64,000 nucleotides of DNA. Source: Myxacorys californica WJT36-NPBG1. GTDB taxonomy: Bacteria; Cyanobacteriota; Cyanobacteriia; Leptolyngbyales; Leptolyngbyaceae. Made by a program: the position numbers and the translations under genes. Where the stretch lies: NCBI GenBank assembly GCA_019359315.1, contig JAHHHO010000010.1, positions 1 to 64,000 on the forward strand, written 5' to 3'. The notes beneath the pieces are model-generated. The model did not search any database, was not told where the DNA came from, and saw only the letters and a list, made by a program, of their open reading frames with translations. The number at the start of each line of letters is the position of its first letter. Position 1 is the stretch's first letter. Positions 1 to 9,252 of this stretch are shown one piece after another.

Positions 1-43
1 GATCGTCGGTGATGGCATAGATCGCTATAATTTCGGTAAGCAT
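1..43 (-). CDS. 5' end of a probable IS transposase (cut by window edge)
   Basis: Fourteen codons read leftwards from an ATG at 43, giving MLTEIIAIYAITDD. This resembles, from memory, the N-termini of cyanobacterial IS4/IS982-like transposases, which begin with an EIIAIY-type segment followed by acidic residues. A purine-rich GGAGAGA lies 6 bases upstream of the ATG. Everything else is outside the window, so no catalytic residues or terminal inverted repeat can be checked. The family assignment is tentative. An unrelated gene start is possible. Confidence 0.4.
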   Translation of the reverse strand, partial: MLTEIIAIYAITDD

Positions 44-49
44 TTTTCT

Positions 50-79
50 TCTCTCCAAGCGTTACAGACCTTGGAGAGA
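50..79 (-). promoter_or_regulatory. Hairpin that would sequester the transposase ribosome binding site
   Basis: A perfect 10-bp inverted repeat (50-59 and 70-79) with a 10-base loop. On the minus strand the downstream arm contains GGAGAGA, the only good Shine-Dalgarno sequence for the ATG at 43. Folding would hide it. Such RBS-masking stems are known upstream of transposase genes, where they block translation of read-through transcripts. Here the structure is seen and the function is inferred. Confidence 0.45.
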
Positions 80-199
80 TTTTATTGGTTTTACCCTGCT
101 CCTGCTTCTAACTCGCAACTTGGGTTAGTAGAAGTGTCTCTGCTACGAGAGCGTGATTCAAAGTTCTAGCGCGATCGGTACATTAAAGGTCTAATCTTA

Positions 200-766
200 T
201 TAATCGCAGAACAGCGTCTCGCGGGTATTGCGCCCCGTCGTAGGATTCGTTCCCCTGGCGATGTCACAGAGTACGACTAACGCATCGGGTCTGACCTGAA
301 CATCGGTAAAATCTGCCCCGTCGATCGTTGCGCCGTCGAACTTCGCGTTAAACGCAAAGGCTCCTTCCAAGATGGCATTGGTTAAATTGGCATTCGTTAG
401 CCGTGCTGCGTCCAAGGTGCTGTTACTCAAATTTGCACCTTCAAGATTGATTCGCTCTAAATTCGCTCCAAAAAAGCTCACGCCTCGAAGATCGGTATGA
501 CTAAAATTCGCATCCCGAAGATTTGATTTTGTAAAACTTGAATCGGTCAGCACCTGTCCTGAAAAATCTTTACCAATCAAAAATGCCTTGTTGAAATCTT
601 CTGCCAAGGCAGGGGCAGAAAGTCCTCCAAACGTCACCGCCAACATTAGCGCGATTAGCGCAAAGTGCAACAGCGTAGGAACCGCACTCCGCATCTTTTG
701 GAGCAGGGTAAAGCGTTTAAAGATCGACGAAGCACGCGAGAGCAAGACAGCGTTTCTACAACTCAT
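200..766 (-). CDS. Secreted/lumenal pentapeptide-repeat protein
   Basis: A 188-residue protein with an N-terminal hydrophobic segment ending in SAPALAED, a plausible Sec signal peptide with an AxA cleavage site. It is followed by about 18 pentapeptide units of the A(N/D)Lxx type (for example LRDAN, LRGVS, LEGAN, LTNAN) between residues about 65 and 155. Pentapeptide repeats form a right-handed quadrilateral beta-helix. Exported versions in cyanobacteria are often thylakoid-lumen proteins of unknown function. The C-terminus holds two Cys (VVLCDIA and ETLFCD) that could form a disulfide. An internal ATG at 694 would give a more typical signal peptide starting MRSAVP and may be the true start. 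Confidence 0.8.
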   Translation of the reverse strand: MSCRNAVLLSRASSIFKRFTLLQKMRSAVPTLLHFALIALMLAVTFGGLSAPALAEDFNKAFLIGKDFSGQVLTDSSFTKSNLRDANFSHTDLRGVSFFGANLERINLEGANLSNSTLDAARLTNANLTNAILEGAFAFNAKFDGATIDGADFTDVQVRPDALVVLCDIARGTNPTTGRNTRETLFCD

Positions 767-889
767 TTTCGATAAGTCAAACCAAAAGGGTGATTAGCAC
801 TCATATTTGGGAATGTTTGAGACAGAGCGCGAATACACTTGGCGTAGTGAATCGTTCTGATCCTCGCCTCACAGTGCGTCTCACAATCA

Positions 890-1378
890 TTGCGTCTCAA
901 AATTCCATTTTTGATCGTACCTGATGTGGACTCCCCTACACCTTCTGATCAAGCTAACTTAGGGCTCTTAGGCGAAGCGTTTGTCGCCACGTGGCTACGA
1001 TCGCACGGCTGGCAAATTTTGCACCAACGCTGGACGTGCCGCTTTGGAGAACTCGATCTCGTCGCACAACTGCCCAAAGAAAATTCCCTGATTGCATTTG
1101 TAGAGGTAAAAACCCGCAGTCAGGGAAGTTGGGATGAGGATGGATTGCTAGCAGTCACGCCTGCAAAGCAAGCAAAACTTTGGAAAACAGCACAATCGTT
1201 TCTGGTGAAATATCCTCACCTTGTAGATTATCCGTGCCGCTTTGATGTCGCGATCGTCAAACGCCAGAGGTCTCCATCAAAGCAGTCTGTGAGGAGGAGT
1301 TCTCAGTTTAGTCAGGTCGTCGCAGGGCACGAACTCACCCTGCAAACTTACGTTCCTAACGCATTCACACAACTCTAA
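890..1378 (+). CDS. YraN/UPF0102 family nuclease-fold protein
   Basis: A 162-residue protein. It carries the YraN family core: LGLLGEAFVATWL, then RFGELDLVA and IAFVEVKTRS, which match the E-x-D...E-x-K arrangement of restriction-endonuclease-like folds. YraN proteins are widespread and often sit near rnhB or rsmI. The biological role is not firmly established, though a Holliday-junction or DNA-processing role has been proposed. The start used is TTG at 890, and the exact start is uncertain because the first 20 residues are outside the conserved core. The linker near residues 125-150 is longer than in the roughly 120-residue E. coli protein. Confidence 0.8.
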   Translation: MRLKIPFLIVPDVDSPTPSDQANLGLLGEAFVATWLRSHGWQILHQRWTCRFGELDLVAQLPKENSLIAFVEVKTRSQGSWDEDGLLAVTPAKQAKLWKTAQSFLVKYPHLVDYPCRFDVAIVKRQRSPSKQSVRRSSQFSQVVAGHELTLQTYVPNAFTQL

Positions 1379-1398
1379 ACCAGATAAGTTAAGAATTT

Positions 1399-1788
1399 CT
1401 AGGCAAGAGTTTCAGGACAGTAGCCCAACCCCTGCACAAACTGTTGACGAAACTCCTCGATTTCAACGCTATCCGGCATTCCGTGAGACACTACCGCAAC
1501 CTGATAGCGTTGCATCACTTCGACTGGAGACTGGCCTGTTTCAAGTCCCCAGAGCACCATTTGAATCCGAATCCCTGGCTGATAAGGAATGCCCAACTCT
1601 TTCATAAACGCCTGAAAATCGCCGTCTTGATCCGCATCAAGCGCGTGATCCATCTTGACTCTAACGACCCAACCGTCGATTTGGTGAATGACAGTCATAT
1701 AGCTGACGGGCAGTTGAGTTCTTCCGTGGAGAAACTCAACGATTCTCAGGGTGAGACTGGCATTCGCCAAATAGTAGAGATATTCCAT
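1399..1788 (-). CDS. Conserved hypothetical protein (cyanobacterial type)
   Basis: A 129-residue soluble protein beginning MEYLYYLANASLTLR. I prefer the ATG at 1788 because AAGGA lies 7-8 bases upstream. An in-frame ATG at 1806 would add six residues. The protein has no signal peptide, membrane segment or motif I can assign. It is acidic, with a central HQIDGWVVRVKMDH segment. It resembles small conserved proteins seen only in cyanobacteria, but I do not recognise a function. Confidence 0.65.
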   Translation of the reverse strand: MEYLYYLANASLTLRIVEFLHGRTQLPVSYMTVIHQIDGWVVRVKMDHALDADQDGDFQAFMKELGIPYQPGIRIQMVLWGLETGQSPVEVMQRYQVAVVSHGMPDSVEIEEFRQQFVQGLGYCPETLA

Positions 1789-1983
1789 AGAACTGTCCTT
1801 ACCCAAGCAAATGCTACACCTCCTATGTTCGGGCTAACCTCGAGTTTCCGGTAGGGGAGAAGCACCCGATATCCTATGGGGAACCTCACCCATATCCACG
1901 TCGATAAAATGCAGTAAACGATGAACCCGCATTCCGGCTCATCATCACTGAACAACCGCTCATGATTTAATTGGGATGTTGCT

Positions 1984-3069
1984 GTGAAGGAACCTTCTGT
2001 GGATGCTGACCAGTTACTTGCCAGTTACGACTATTTTTTGCCAGAGAAACAAATTGCTCAATCTCCCATCACGCCTAGAGATCAGTCACGTCTCCTCGTG
2101 GTGCAAGATCAGCAACAGCATTGCCATCAGGTTTTTTGCGATCTGCCCAATCTCCTCAGGTCAGGCGACCTTCTAGTATTTAACAACACCCGTGTGATTC
2201 CGGCACGTCTTTTTGGTCAAAAAACAACGGGTACCGCTGTAGAAATTCTTCTTCTAGAGGAACAGCAGCGCAATCAATGGTTGGCGTTGGTTAAACCCGG
2301 TAGACGCCTGAAGCCAGGGAGCCAAATTGTGTTTGCCTCTCACCAGGAAACAGATGTCCATCTCACTGCTTCAGTTGTGGCAAGCGATGAAGCGACCCGA
2401 GGTAGAATTTTGCAATTTGAGGTGTCGGATGGGCGATCGCTGCTAGAAGTGGTTGAGCAGTTTGGTCAACTCCCGCTTCCACCCTACATTACCCAGGCTG
2501 ACTCCCAGCCTGAACAGTATCAAACGATCTATGCCGATCGCTTGGGTGCAGTCGCGGCTCCAACGGCTGGGTTACATTTCACGTCGGAGTTATTCGAGCG
2601 CCTTGATGCTAAAGGAATTCAACGCGCCTTTGTGACGCTGCATGTCGGCGTTGGCACGTTTCGCCCTGTGGAAGTCGAAGACATCCGCCACCATCAGATG
2701 CATGGAGAATGGATTGAAGTTCCAGAAGAGACGGTGGAGCAAGTTCGGCAAACCAAAGCGAAGGGAGGACGAATTATCGCCGTGGGCACAACGGCGGTGC
2801 GATCGCTCGAAGGCGCGTCTCAATCGGGTGAACTCCGCCCCTATTACGGCAAAACAAATTTGTTCATCTACCCCGGCTATCAGTGGCGCGTTGTAGACGG
2901 ACTAATTACCAATTTTCACTTGCCAAAATCAAGCTTATTAATGCTGGTGAGTGGATTGATTGGACGGGAACGACTGTTGGCACTTTATCAAGATGCGATC
3001 GCTCAAGGATACCGCTTCTACTCCTTTGGTGATGCGATGCTAATTTTACCCGAAGCAAAGCTCACATGA
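1984..3069 (+). CDS. queA: S-adenosylmethionine:tRNA ribosyltransferase-isomerase
   Basis: QueA transfers and isomerises the ribosyl part of SAM onto 7-aminomethyl-7-deazaguanine in tRNA, making epoxyqueuosine at wobble position 34. The 361-residue protein has the family landmarks: [23 protein letters not shown] near the N-terminus, [13 protein letters not shown], the [10 protein letters not shown] segment around residue 190, [10 protein letters not shown], and a C-terminal [15 protein letters not shown]. Translation starts at GTG 1984. The gene converges on priA, and the two stop codons overlap by 8 bp (3062-3069). Confidence 0.95.
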   Translation: MKEPSVDADQLLASYDYFLPEKQIAQSPITPRDQSRLLVVQDQQQHCHQVFCDLPNLLRSGDLLVFNNTRVIPARLFGQKTTGTAVEILLLEEQQRNQWLALVKPGRRLKPGSQIVFASHQETDVHLTASVVASDEATRGRILQFEVSDGRSLLEVVEQFGQLPLPPYITQADSQPEQYQTIYADRLGAVAAPTAGLHFTSELFERLDAKGIQRAFVTLHVGVGTFRPVEVEDIRHHQMHGEWIEVPEETVEQVRQTKAKGGRIIAVGTTAVRSLEGASQSGELRPYYGKTNLFIYPGYQWRVVDGLITNFHLPKSSLLMLVSGLIGRERLLALYQDAIAQGYRFYSFGDAMLILPEAKLT

Positions 3070-5560
3070 GATTCATCGGATCAACATCAATTGTGAGGCT
3101 GACGGTAGAACCACAGAGCGATCGCAGGTGAGCCAAGTCGGGTAATCCAGAAACATCGGCAGCCGGAAACTTGAGCAAAATCTGCCATCGATAGCGTTGA
3201 GCGACTCTCAGAATGGTGGCAGGAGCAGGTCCCAACACCTCATACTCTTCTGAGTGCGATAATTCTGCCGCCACGCGCTCTGCGGCTTTCTGCACCGCGA
3301 TCGCGTTTCCTCCACTGATCCGAAATAGTACCAGGCGTCCGTAAGGTGGATAGTGCAGTGCCTCTCGCTGCTGAAGTTCTGCCGCTACAAACGGTTCATA
3401 CCGCTGCCGCTGCACGGCCTGAATGACTGGATGATCGGGTGAGTAGGTTTGCAGAATCACTCGTCCGGGTTCTTCGCCCCGTCCTGCTCGTCCTGCAACC
3501 TGTACTAAGGTTTGGAACGCCCGCTCGCTGGCCCGAAAATCGGCAAGATTCAGCAAACCATCGGCGGAAATAATTCCCACGAGCGTCACTTGAGGTAAAT
3601 CGATGCCTTTGGTAAGCATCTGCGTGCCGACGAGCAGATCGGCTTGATGATCGGCAAATTGGCCCAGAAGTGCCCGATGTGCTCCTTTCGCCCGTGTTGT
3701 ATCACTATCAAACCGAATCGCTTTTAATTCTGGAAACTGCCGCTCTAACTCTTGGATTACGCGCTGAGTTCCACTACCAAACTGCTTAAAGTATGGTGAT
3801 CCGCAGGACGGACACGCCTTTGGTTGGCCCTGGGCATGATTGCAGTAATGACAGCGCAACAGAGGTTTTGCAGTCTCGTGCGTGTGATGAAATGACAGCG
3901 ACACATCACAGTTGGGGCATTCCATCACATAGCCACAACTCCGGCACGACACAAACGTACTGTGTCCTCGCCGATGAATGAATAGGAGTCCTTGTTGCCC
4001 GTGGTTTTTTAGTTGACGCAACCCTTTTTGCAGCGATCGGCTGAAAATCGAGCCGTTGCGATCGCGTAATTCTTGCCGCATGTCCACCACCTCGATCGTC
4101 GGCATCGGACGATCTAAAATTCGCTGTGGCAGCGACAGATAATGTGACTGAGGCTTGTTCTCTTGTGCCGTTACCCAAGATTCAAGCGACGGCGTCGCCG
4201 ATCCTAAAATCAGCGGGCATGCTTCTAGTTCAGCCCGCCATCGGGCCACGGTGCGAGCGTGATAGCACGGTACAGGCTGATCTTGCTTAAAACTAGAATC
4301 GTGTTCTTCGTCGAGAACAATTAACCCAAGTTTGGGAAGAGGCGTAAAAATAGCCGATCGCGTCCCGATCGCAACTTGAGGCGTTCCGCTCAACATCTGC
4401 CGCCACGTATCAAATCGCTCTCCCTCGGAAAGGGCGCTATGGTAGACGCAGACTTGATGCCCAAATCTTGCCCGGAAGCGATCCGTGAGTTGCGGCGTCA
4501 ATCCAATTTCAGGAACTAGGACTAACGCTGATTGTCCCCGGCGTAAGATAGGCGCGATCGCTTGTAAATACACCTCGGTTTTCCCCGATCCAGTCACGCC
4601 ATGCAGCAGAATTTGAGCGAATCCTGACGTTTGACGAATCTCCTTTAGCGCTGACGCCTGAGCGTCTGTGAGCGATTTTTCTCCCTCTTCGCCTATATCT
4701 GGGGCGTATTCAGATCTCAACACTTCTCGCGGCTGCAAAACTAGACAGCCTTGCTGCTCCAATTTTCTTAGCGTCGGCGCGGTTGTGCGACACAGTTGCA
4801 GCAGATCCGTCATCCACATCTCGCCGCCTTGCCGCTTAAGAACTTCTAAAATCTCTCGATAACGATCGCTAATCCCTCCTTCTGTAGAAATTAGCGTGAC
4901 CGCTTGACGCAACTTGGGTCGAACATTAGCCGGAGGCTCTAAATAGCTCTCCACCACATTCGCCTTCAAAAGCTCTTGTAACCCTCGATACGCACCCTGA
5001 ACCTGACGCTGAATGAACTGCCACGAATAATCTTTCGTTTTGCTCGATTTTAGAAGAGACAGAATGTGCTGAGCCGCAGGTGATCCGGTTGTTTCGTCTG
5101 TTTCGTTTCCCAGAAGCCGGATTCGACGCTGCGATCGCGCCAGCAATCCTGGCGGTAAGGCAACCTTGACCACCTGCATCAACGACGTGTGATAGTACTC
5201 TGCAACCTGATTTAAGAGCGCCCAATAGGACGGCGGAAAAAAGCCTGCACTCACGATCGCATCGACGGATCGAATTTGATCTGCATCTAGATCGTCTGGC
5301 AAGACACTCAGTAAACGAACCGCGATACCGCCTACTTGTTGTGTACCAAAGGGCACGCTCAGAATGTCACCCACTTGAATGGCAGACTCGATTGGCAAGG
5401 CATAGGTGTAGAGTCCTTGCGTTCCTGGACAATCGACTAACACTTCCACCCAACGATTGAAGTTAGCCGCGCCTAGCTCCGCCATACCAGAAGAAGCATC
5501 AGTAGAGAAGAAGTCAAGCATACTGGCAGTCATAGACGGAATGGATTCGGAATTAAGCAC
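3062..5560 (-). CDS. priA: Primosomal protein N' (replication restart helicase PriA)
   Basis: PriA is a superfamily 2 DNA helicase that recognises stalled forks and reloads the replicative helicase. The 832-residue protein shows an N-terminal 3'-DNA-binding domain (about residues 30-130), Walker [12 protein letters not shown] near residue 320, a DEEH box ([11 protein letters not shown]), the helicase motif [10 protein letters not shown], and a Zn-binding region with Cys pairs (CRSCG, CPNC, CHYC, CPSCG) around residues 540-590. These are followed by [10 protein letters not shown] and [13 protein letters not shown]. The start taken is GTG 5560. An ATG ten codons in (MTASML) is an alternative. 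Its 3' end overlaps that of queA. Confidence 0.95.
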   Translation of the reverse strand: MLNSESIPSMTASMLDFFSTDASSGMAELGAANFNRWVEVLVDCPGTQGLYTYALPIESAIQVGDILSVPFGTQQVGGIAVRLLSVLPDDLDADQIRSVDAIVSAGFFPPSYWALLNQVAEYYHTSLMQVVKVALPPGLLARSQRRIRLLGNETDETTGSPAAQHILSLLKSSKTKDYSWQFIQRQVQGAYRGLQELLKANVVESYLEPPANVRPKLRQAVTLISTEGGISDRYREILEVLKRQGGEMWMTDLLQLCRTTAPTLRKLEQQGCLVLQPREVLRSEYAPDIGEEGEKSLTDAQASALKEIRQTSGFAQILLHGVTGSGKTEVYLQAIAPILRRGQSALVLVPEIGLTPQLTDRFRARFGHQVCVYHSALSEGERFDTWRQMLSGTPQVAIGTRSAIFTPLPKLGLIVLDEEHDSSFKQDQPVPCYHARTVARWRAELEACPLILGSATPSLESWVTAQENKPQSHYLSLPQRILDRPMPTIEVVDMRQELRDRNGSIFSRSLQKGLRQLKNHGQQGLLFIHRRGHSTFVSCRSCGYVMECPNCDVSLSFHHTHETAKPLLRCHYCNHAQGQPKACPSCGSPYFKQFGSGTQRVIQELERQFPELKAIRFDSDTTRAKGAHRALLGQFADHQADLLVGTQMLTKGIDLPQVTLVGIISADGLLNLADFRASERAFQTLVQVAGRAGRGEEPGRVILQTYSPDHPVIQAVQRQRYEPFVAAELQQREALHYPPYGRLVLFRISGGNAIAVQKAAERVAAELSHSEEYEVLGPAPATILRVAQRYRWQILLKFPAADVSGLPDLAHLRSLCGSTVSLTIDVDPMNLM

Positions 5561-6384
5561 CCGTGATTCTACAGCCCTGATCGCAAATTCCGTAACGAAA
5601 AGCGGTGAGCGGCGAACTCAGGACTAACAGACAACACTGCGATCGCCCACTTCGTAGATCTCTCACATTTACTTCAAGTGGTGCAAATATATGAAAAAGT
5701 AGTGCAAGTAAACTACTCCTTCATTTTAGCGAGCGACCGAGTTTACAGAATAAGGCATCTCCGCGACTAGCGCTGTAAAATCGCAGCAACAAGTTCCCTT
5801 TGTGTTAGAAACTACTCATTGTAGTTTTGGAAACTACTCATCTTGCTTAGATCCTACTTGCTGCTTTTCCCACCATTGGTAGAGATGAAAATCTGATTCT
5901 GTATGAGAGGCTGTTATAGCAGCAAACAAAAAATAACAAAACGCTGCCGCAGCACTTTAGTTGCACGGCATACCAAAAAAAATTGGTGTCGTCGCTAGAA
6001 TCTAAAGTGATCCTGAGAATTTAAAGCATTCAAGGATCTCCATCCTGTTCTGTTAGGGAATCGAGGATTCGTCAAGTTAATCTTAACGTGTTGAACCTCA
6101 GCTTCCGACTTGAGCTTTTGATTAAAGGATCAGCAAAGAGCTAATTCTAGAAAGGCACCTGAAGGTAGATTTCTGTCTCTTTCATGACTTAACCTTTCTC
6201 AAGCGTTTTAGTTTCTTCTTTAGCCTTTTGTAGCTTGTAGATTTATGGTATCAACGTTCATTTTTTTAACATTAATCTGGATGGCTGAAATCGTTAATTC
6301 TGAAGGTACGAAAGCAGCAGAAAGTAATTCTCTTCTGAAACGAAAACTCGTTGAGTAAAGCTACATCAATAATACGGCGTTGAT
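5561..6384. other. Long leader region upstream of the sigma factor gene
   Basis: There are 824 bases without a convincing gene between divergent priA and sigC-like. The sequence AAACTACTC occurs three times (5710-5718, 5809-5817, 5831-5839). Two inverted pairings sit around it: AGTAGT/ACTACT at 5698-5717 and AAACTAC/GTAGTTT at 5809-5827. A 37-codon open frame (6245-6358) ends 26 bases before the sigma gene but has no ribosome binding site. A long untranslated leader or multiple promoters is likely. Confidence 0.5.
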
Positions 6385-7596
6385 ATGAACGAGCAAAGCA
6401 ACAGTTCTCGCACAGAAACTCTTCCCAATCGTACTTTGGACTTTGTGATTAGTGAAGCCGACTCAAATCCTGCTGACTCTCAGCACTTAGAGCCAGACAT
6501 AGATTTTTCAGAAGTGCTTCCGACTGAAGGGGACACTGACTTCGATGGGTTAGAGGGTATCGCGGACGATCTAAGTGGTACGGATGAAGTCAAGGATGCG
6601 ATCGATCAGATTGCTTCGGCTCGGTCGGCAGGATACAGCAAAACGGTCGCAGATGATGCCGTGGGCGCTTTCTTTAAAGAAATGGCACGCTACCCTCTGC
6701 TAAAAGCTGATGAAGAAGTTGAGTTAGCTCGACGAGTCAAGTACATCGTCGAGATGGAAGAGATCCAGCGACAACTCTTTCAAGAACTGGGGCGCACTCC
6801 TACCAGAGCCGAGTTAGCTGAGCGAGTTGGCTTAACCGAGCGGCAGCTTGAGAGTCGATTGCACCGGAGCCGGGTAGCAAAGCGGAAAATGATTCGCTCC
6901 AATCTTCGCCTCGTGGTATCGATCGCAAAACGCTACCTCAATCGCGGCGTGCCGTTCTTAGATTTGATTCAAGAAGGAGCGCTGGGCTTGAATCGGGCGA
7001 CCGAAAAGTTTGATCCCGACAAGGGCTACAAGTTCTCGACCTACGCTTACTGGTGGATTCGCCAGGGGATCACTCGGACGATCGCGAATGATGCCCGCAC
7101 GATTCGTCTGCCAATCCATATTGTTGAGAAGCTCAACAAACTGAAGAAAGCCCATCGCGAACTCAAGCGAGAACTGCATCGTAACCCAACTGAAGCGGAA
7201 CTTGCGCAGTCCTTAGAGCTGACTGTTGAGCAGCTTCAACACCTCCAGCAAGTTCGCCGCCAATCGCTGTCATTGAACCACCGAGTTGGGAAAGGTGAAG
7301 ACACCGAGTTAATGGATCTGCTAGAAGATGGGGATACACAATCGCCAGAGTCCCAGATGAGCGAAACGATGCTCCGCCAGGAGATTTGGGATGTTTTAGG
7401 TAACGTGTTGACTCAGCGCGAGAAGGACATCATTTCGTTACGCTATGGTCTGACTACCAGCAAGCCTTGCACCTTGGAAGAAGTAGGTGGCATGTTCAAT
7501 CTTTCGCGAGAACGAGTCCGTCAGATTCAGAGCAAGGCAATGCGAAAGCTGCGTCGTCCTCAGATTGCGGAGCGATTAAAAGGTTGGTTGGGCTAG
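6385..7596 (+). CDS. sigC: Group 2 RNA polymerase sigma-70 family factor, SigC-like
   Basis: A 403-residue sigma factor. It has an acidic N-terminal extension of about 85 residues, region 1.2 ([15 protein letters not shown]), region 2 ([20 protein letters not shown], then [20 protein letters not shown]), region 3 and a region 4 helix-turn-helix ([20 protein letters not shown]). The [20 protein letters not shown] stretch and the Asn in [13 protein letters not shown] match the SigC subgroup as I remember it, rather than the essential SigA. SigC is a non-essential factor. In Nostoc punctiforme it takes part in hormogonium gene expression. It has a very long upstream region and is followed by a terminator. 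The subgroup call is less certain than the family call. Confidence 0.8.
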   Translation: MNEQSNSSRTETLPNRTLDFVISEADSNPADSQHLEPDIDFSEVLPTEGDTDFDGLEGIADDLSGTDEVKDAIDQIASARSAGYSKTVADDAVGAFFKEMARYPLLKADEEVELARRVKYIVEMEEIQRQLFQELGRTPTRAELAERVGLTERQLESRLHRSRVAKRKMIRSNLRLVVSIAKRYLNRGVPFLDLIQEGALGLNRATEKFDPDKGYKFSTYAYWWIRQGITRTIANDARTIRLPIHIVEKLNKLKKAHRELKRELHRNPTEAELAQSLELTVEQLQHLQQVRRQSLSLNHRVGKGEDTELMDLLEDGDTQSPESQMSETMLRQEIWDVLGNVLTQREKDIISLRYGLTTSKPCTLEEVGGMFNLSRERVRQIQSKAMRKLRRPQIAERLKGWLG

Positions 7597-7602
7597 AACA
7601 GC

Positions 7603-7670
7603 AATTAGTTTTAAGAAATTAGTTTTAAGATATGGGTTTTGAGTGACTATGTGGCTCAAAACTTATATTT
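7603..7670 (+). terminator. Terminator after the sigma factor gene, with a 14-bp tandem duplication
   Basis: The inverted repeat GTTTTGAG (7636-7643) / CTCAAAAC (7655-7662) is followed by a T-rich run, consistent with an intrinsic terminator. Just before it, AATTAGTTTTAAGA is exactly duplicated in tandem (7603-7616 and 7617-7630). Confidence 0.6.
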
Positions 7671-7691
7671 TTTACGCCTTCCAACTTAATA

Positions 7692-8189
7692 ATGTTCAAA
7701 ATTCGTTCTGCGATCTCCTCAGATGTCCCTGAGATTTTCTCGCTCATTCAAGCTTTGGCGGAATATGAGAAATTAGCTCATCAAGTCACTGGCTCGGCTG
7801 AAGCATTGGCGCTGCATTTGTTTGGTGATCCTTCCAAACCAGGTGGCACGTGTGTTGAAGCGATCGTAGCCCAATCTTCTGATCAGCTTGTTGGATTTGC
7901 CCTCTTCTTCCACAACTATTCCACCTTTCTCACCAAGCCCGGACTCTATCTTGAAGATCTTTTTGTTCTGCCCAACTACCGAGAAATGGGGATCGGTCGC
8001 GCCTTAATTACAAAGGTCGCTGAAATCGCGGTTGAACGCAACTGCGGACGCTTGGAGTGGAGTGTGTTGGATTGGAACGAAAACGCGATCGCATTCTACC
8101 AACGCATCGGAGCGACTGTTCTCCCAGATTGGCGCATCTGCCGGGTGACAGGAGATGCTCTCCAGCACATGGCGCGGCCTAAGCCTTGA
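7692..8189 (+). CDS. GNAT family N-acetyltransferase
   Basis: A 165-residue protein of the GNAT fold that transfers an acetyl group from acetyl-CoA to an amine. The acetyl-CoA binding motif is REMGIGRALI, preceded by LYLEDLFVLP. The C-terminal LEWSVLDWNENAIAFYQRIGA is typical of the spermidine/diamine acetyltransferase-like branch. The substrate cannot be read from the sequence. No Shine-Dalgarno is evident before ATG 7692, but the N-terminus MFKIRSAISSDVPEI fits the family start. Confidence 0.85.
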   Translation: MFKIRSAISSDVPEIFSLIQALAEYEKLAHQVTGSAEALALHLFGDPSKPGGTCVEAIVAQSSDQLVGFALFFHNYSTFLTKPGLYLEDLFVLPNYREMGIGRALITKVAEIAVERNCGRLEWSVLDWNENAIAFYQRIGATVLPDWRICRVTGDALQHMARPKP

Positions 8190-8249
8190 AACTCTGCCAA
8201 TTTCCCGTATTCTGTAAGTAATCTCCTATTAGTCTTGGAGGATGTGATC

Positions 8250-8456
8250 GTGGCAATTTGGGTAAATGAACAGCTTGATCCTGTTGGATTAGTCTATGCG
8301 TGCATTGCTTGCCGTGACGAAACTCAAGCCGAGGCCTGTCACCAGTCGTTTGATGACAATCTCACCGATACTCAAAAAGCAGAAGGCTGGAGCGCTCGCA
8401 TCCGGCAAGTTGACTCTTGGGATGAAGTGCCTGTCAATTCTTTAAAGCTGGACTAA
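8250..8456 (+). CDS. Small conserved hypothetical protein
   Basis: A 68-residue protein beginning MAIWVNEQLDP. GTG 8250 is chosen because the strong GGAGGA at 8237-8242 sits 7 bases before it. Longer in-frame starts (TTG 8235) would use codons within that ribosome binding site. The protein is acidic and contains CIACRDETQAEACH, with three Cys that might bind a metal or form a disulfide. There are no membrane segments. The function is unknown. Confidence 0.65.
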   Translation: MAIWVNEQLDPVGLVYACIACRDETQAEACHQSFDDNLTDTQKAEGWSARIRQVDSWDEVPVNSLKLD

Positions 8457-8574
8457 CGCTTGCGTCAGCTCTGCGGCATTGCAAGATCCCCTCAAAAGCC
8501 CTCAAAAACAAAGGCCTTGCTCTCTAACGTTTCTTCGCTTAAATAATGATAGAGAAAAACTTAGAGAGGTCGCT

Positions 8575-9252
8575 ATGTATGTCTTAATTGGGGGTGCAGG
8601 GCTGATTGGGCTGAGTCTGGCACAGCGCTTAGTCGATTTAGGACACACCGTTGCCATCATCGATATTAATCCTGCGGCCTGTCACTATGCCCGCGAGCAG
8701 TTGGGTGTGATTACGTTTGAAGGCAGTGCCGTTAGCACAGAAGTCTTGCTAGAAGCAGGCATCCGAAAAGCAGATGCTTTGGTGGCGGTGCTGCGAGATG
8801 ATGCGCTTAACCTGGCTATGGTGACACTAGCAAAACATTACGGTGTCCCACACATTTTGGTGCGAATGCGCCACCGAGATTTTGCTGGACCCTATCGATT
8901 TGCGGGGGCAACCCATGTGATCAATGCGATCGAACTGGCGGTTTCGACGATGGTTAACGTGATCGAATATCCGCAAGTCGAGTCGATCATGCACTTTGAG
9001 CAAGGACAGATTGAAGTTGTCAAACTGCCGATTTCGGGAAACTGTAACGTGGTCGGTCGAAGCGTTGCCGAAGTGGCTCAAGATCCAAAATTTCCTCAGG
9101 GATCACTCATCATTGGCTATCAGCCTCAGGCTCACATGGATCTGATGATCCCCAACGGCAGCACCATTCTGGAGCCGGAGTCAACGGTTCTAGTGGCGAC
9201 GAAACCCGGATTGATGCACGAGATCATTGATTTTATGCAGAACTGCGCTTAA
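8575..9252 (+). CDS. TrkA-type K+ channel/transporter regulatory (RCK) protein
   Basis: A 225-residue cytosolic protein with an N-terminal RCK/TrkA-N Rossmann fold. The nucleotide-binding GGAGLIGLSLAQRL and the acidic VAIIDIN at the end of strand 2 mark it. A TrkA-C domain follows from about residue 140 (VEVVKLPISGNCNVVGRSV). Such proteins bind NAD(H)/ATP or c-di-AMP and gate K+ uptake systems (Trk/Ktr). ATG 8575 has GAGAGG upstream and starts exactly at the conserved MYVLIGG. No membrane partner lies beside it on the same strand. The next gene, in convergent orientation with a 4-bp overlap, encodes a cation/proton antiporter, so both may serve ion homeostasis. Confidence 0.85.
   Translation: MYVLIGGAGLIGLSLAQRLVDLGHTVAIIDINPAACHYAREQLGVITFEGSAVSTEVLLEAGIRKADALVAVLRDDALNLAMVTLAKHYGVPHILVRMRHRDFAGPYRFAGATHVINAIELAVSTMVNVIEYPQVESIMHFEQGQIEVVKLPISGNCNVVGRSVAEVAQDPKFPQGSLIIGYQPQAHMDLMIPNGSTILEPESTVLVATKPGLMHEIIDFMQNCA

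Noticed and set aside
1746-1955. 69-residue minus-strand frame upstream of the small hypothetical gene
   Set aside because: No ribosome binding site; crosses the likely promoter of the preceding gene.
6245-6358. 37-codon open frame before the sigma factor (MVSTFIFLTLIW...)
   Set aside because: No ribosome binding site and no recognisable leader-peptide features; could be chance.
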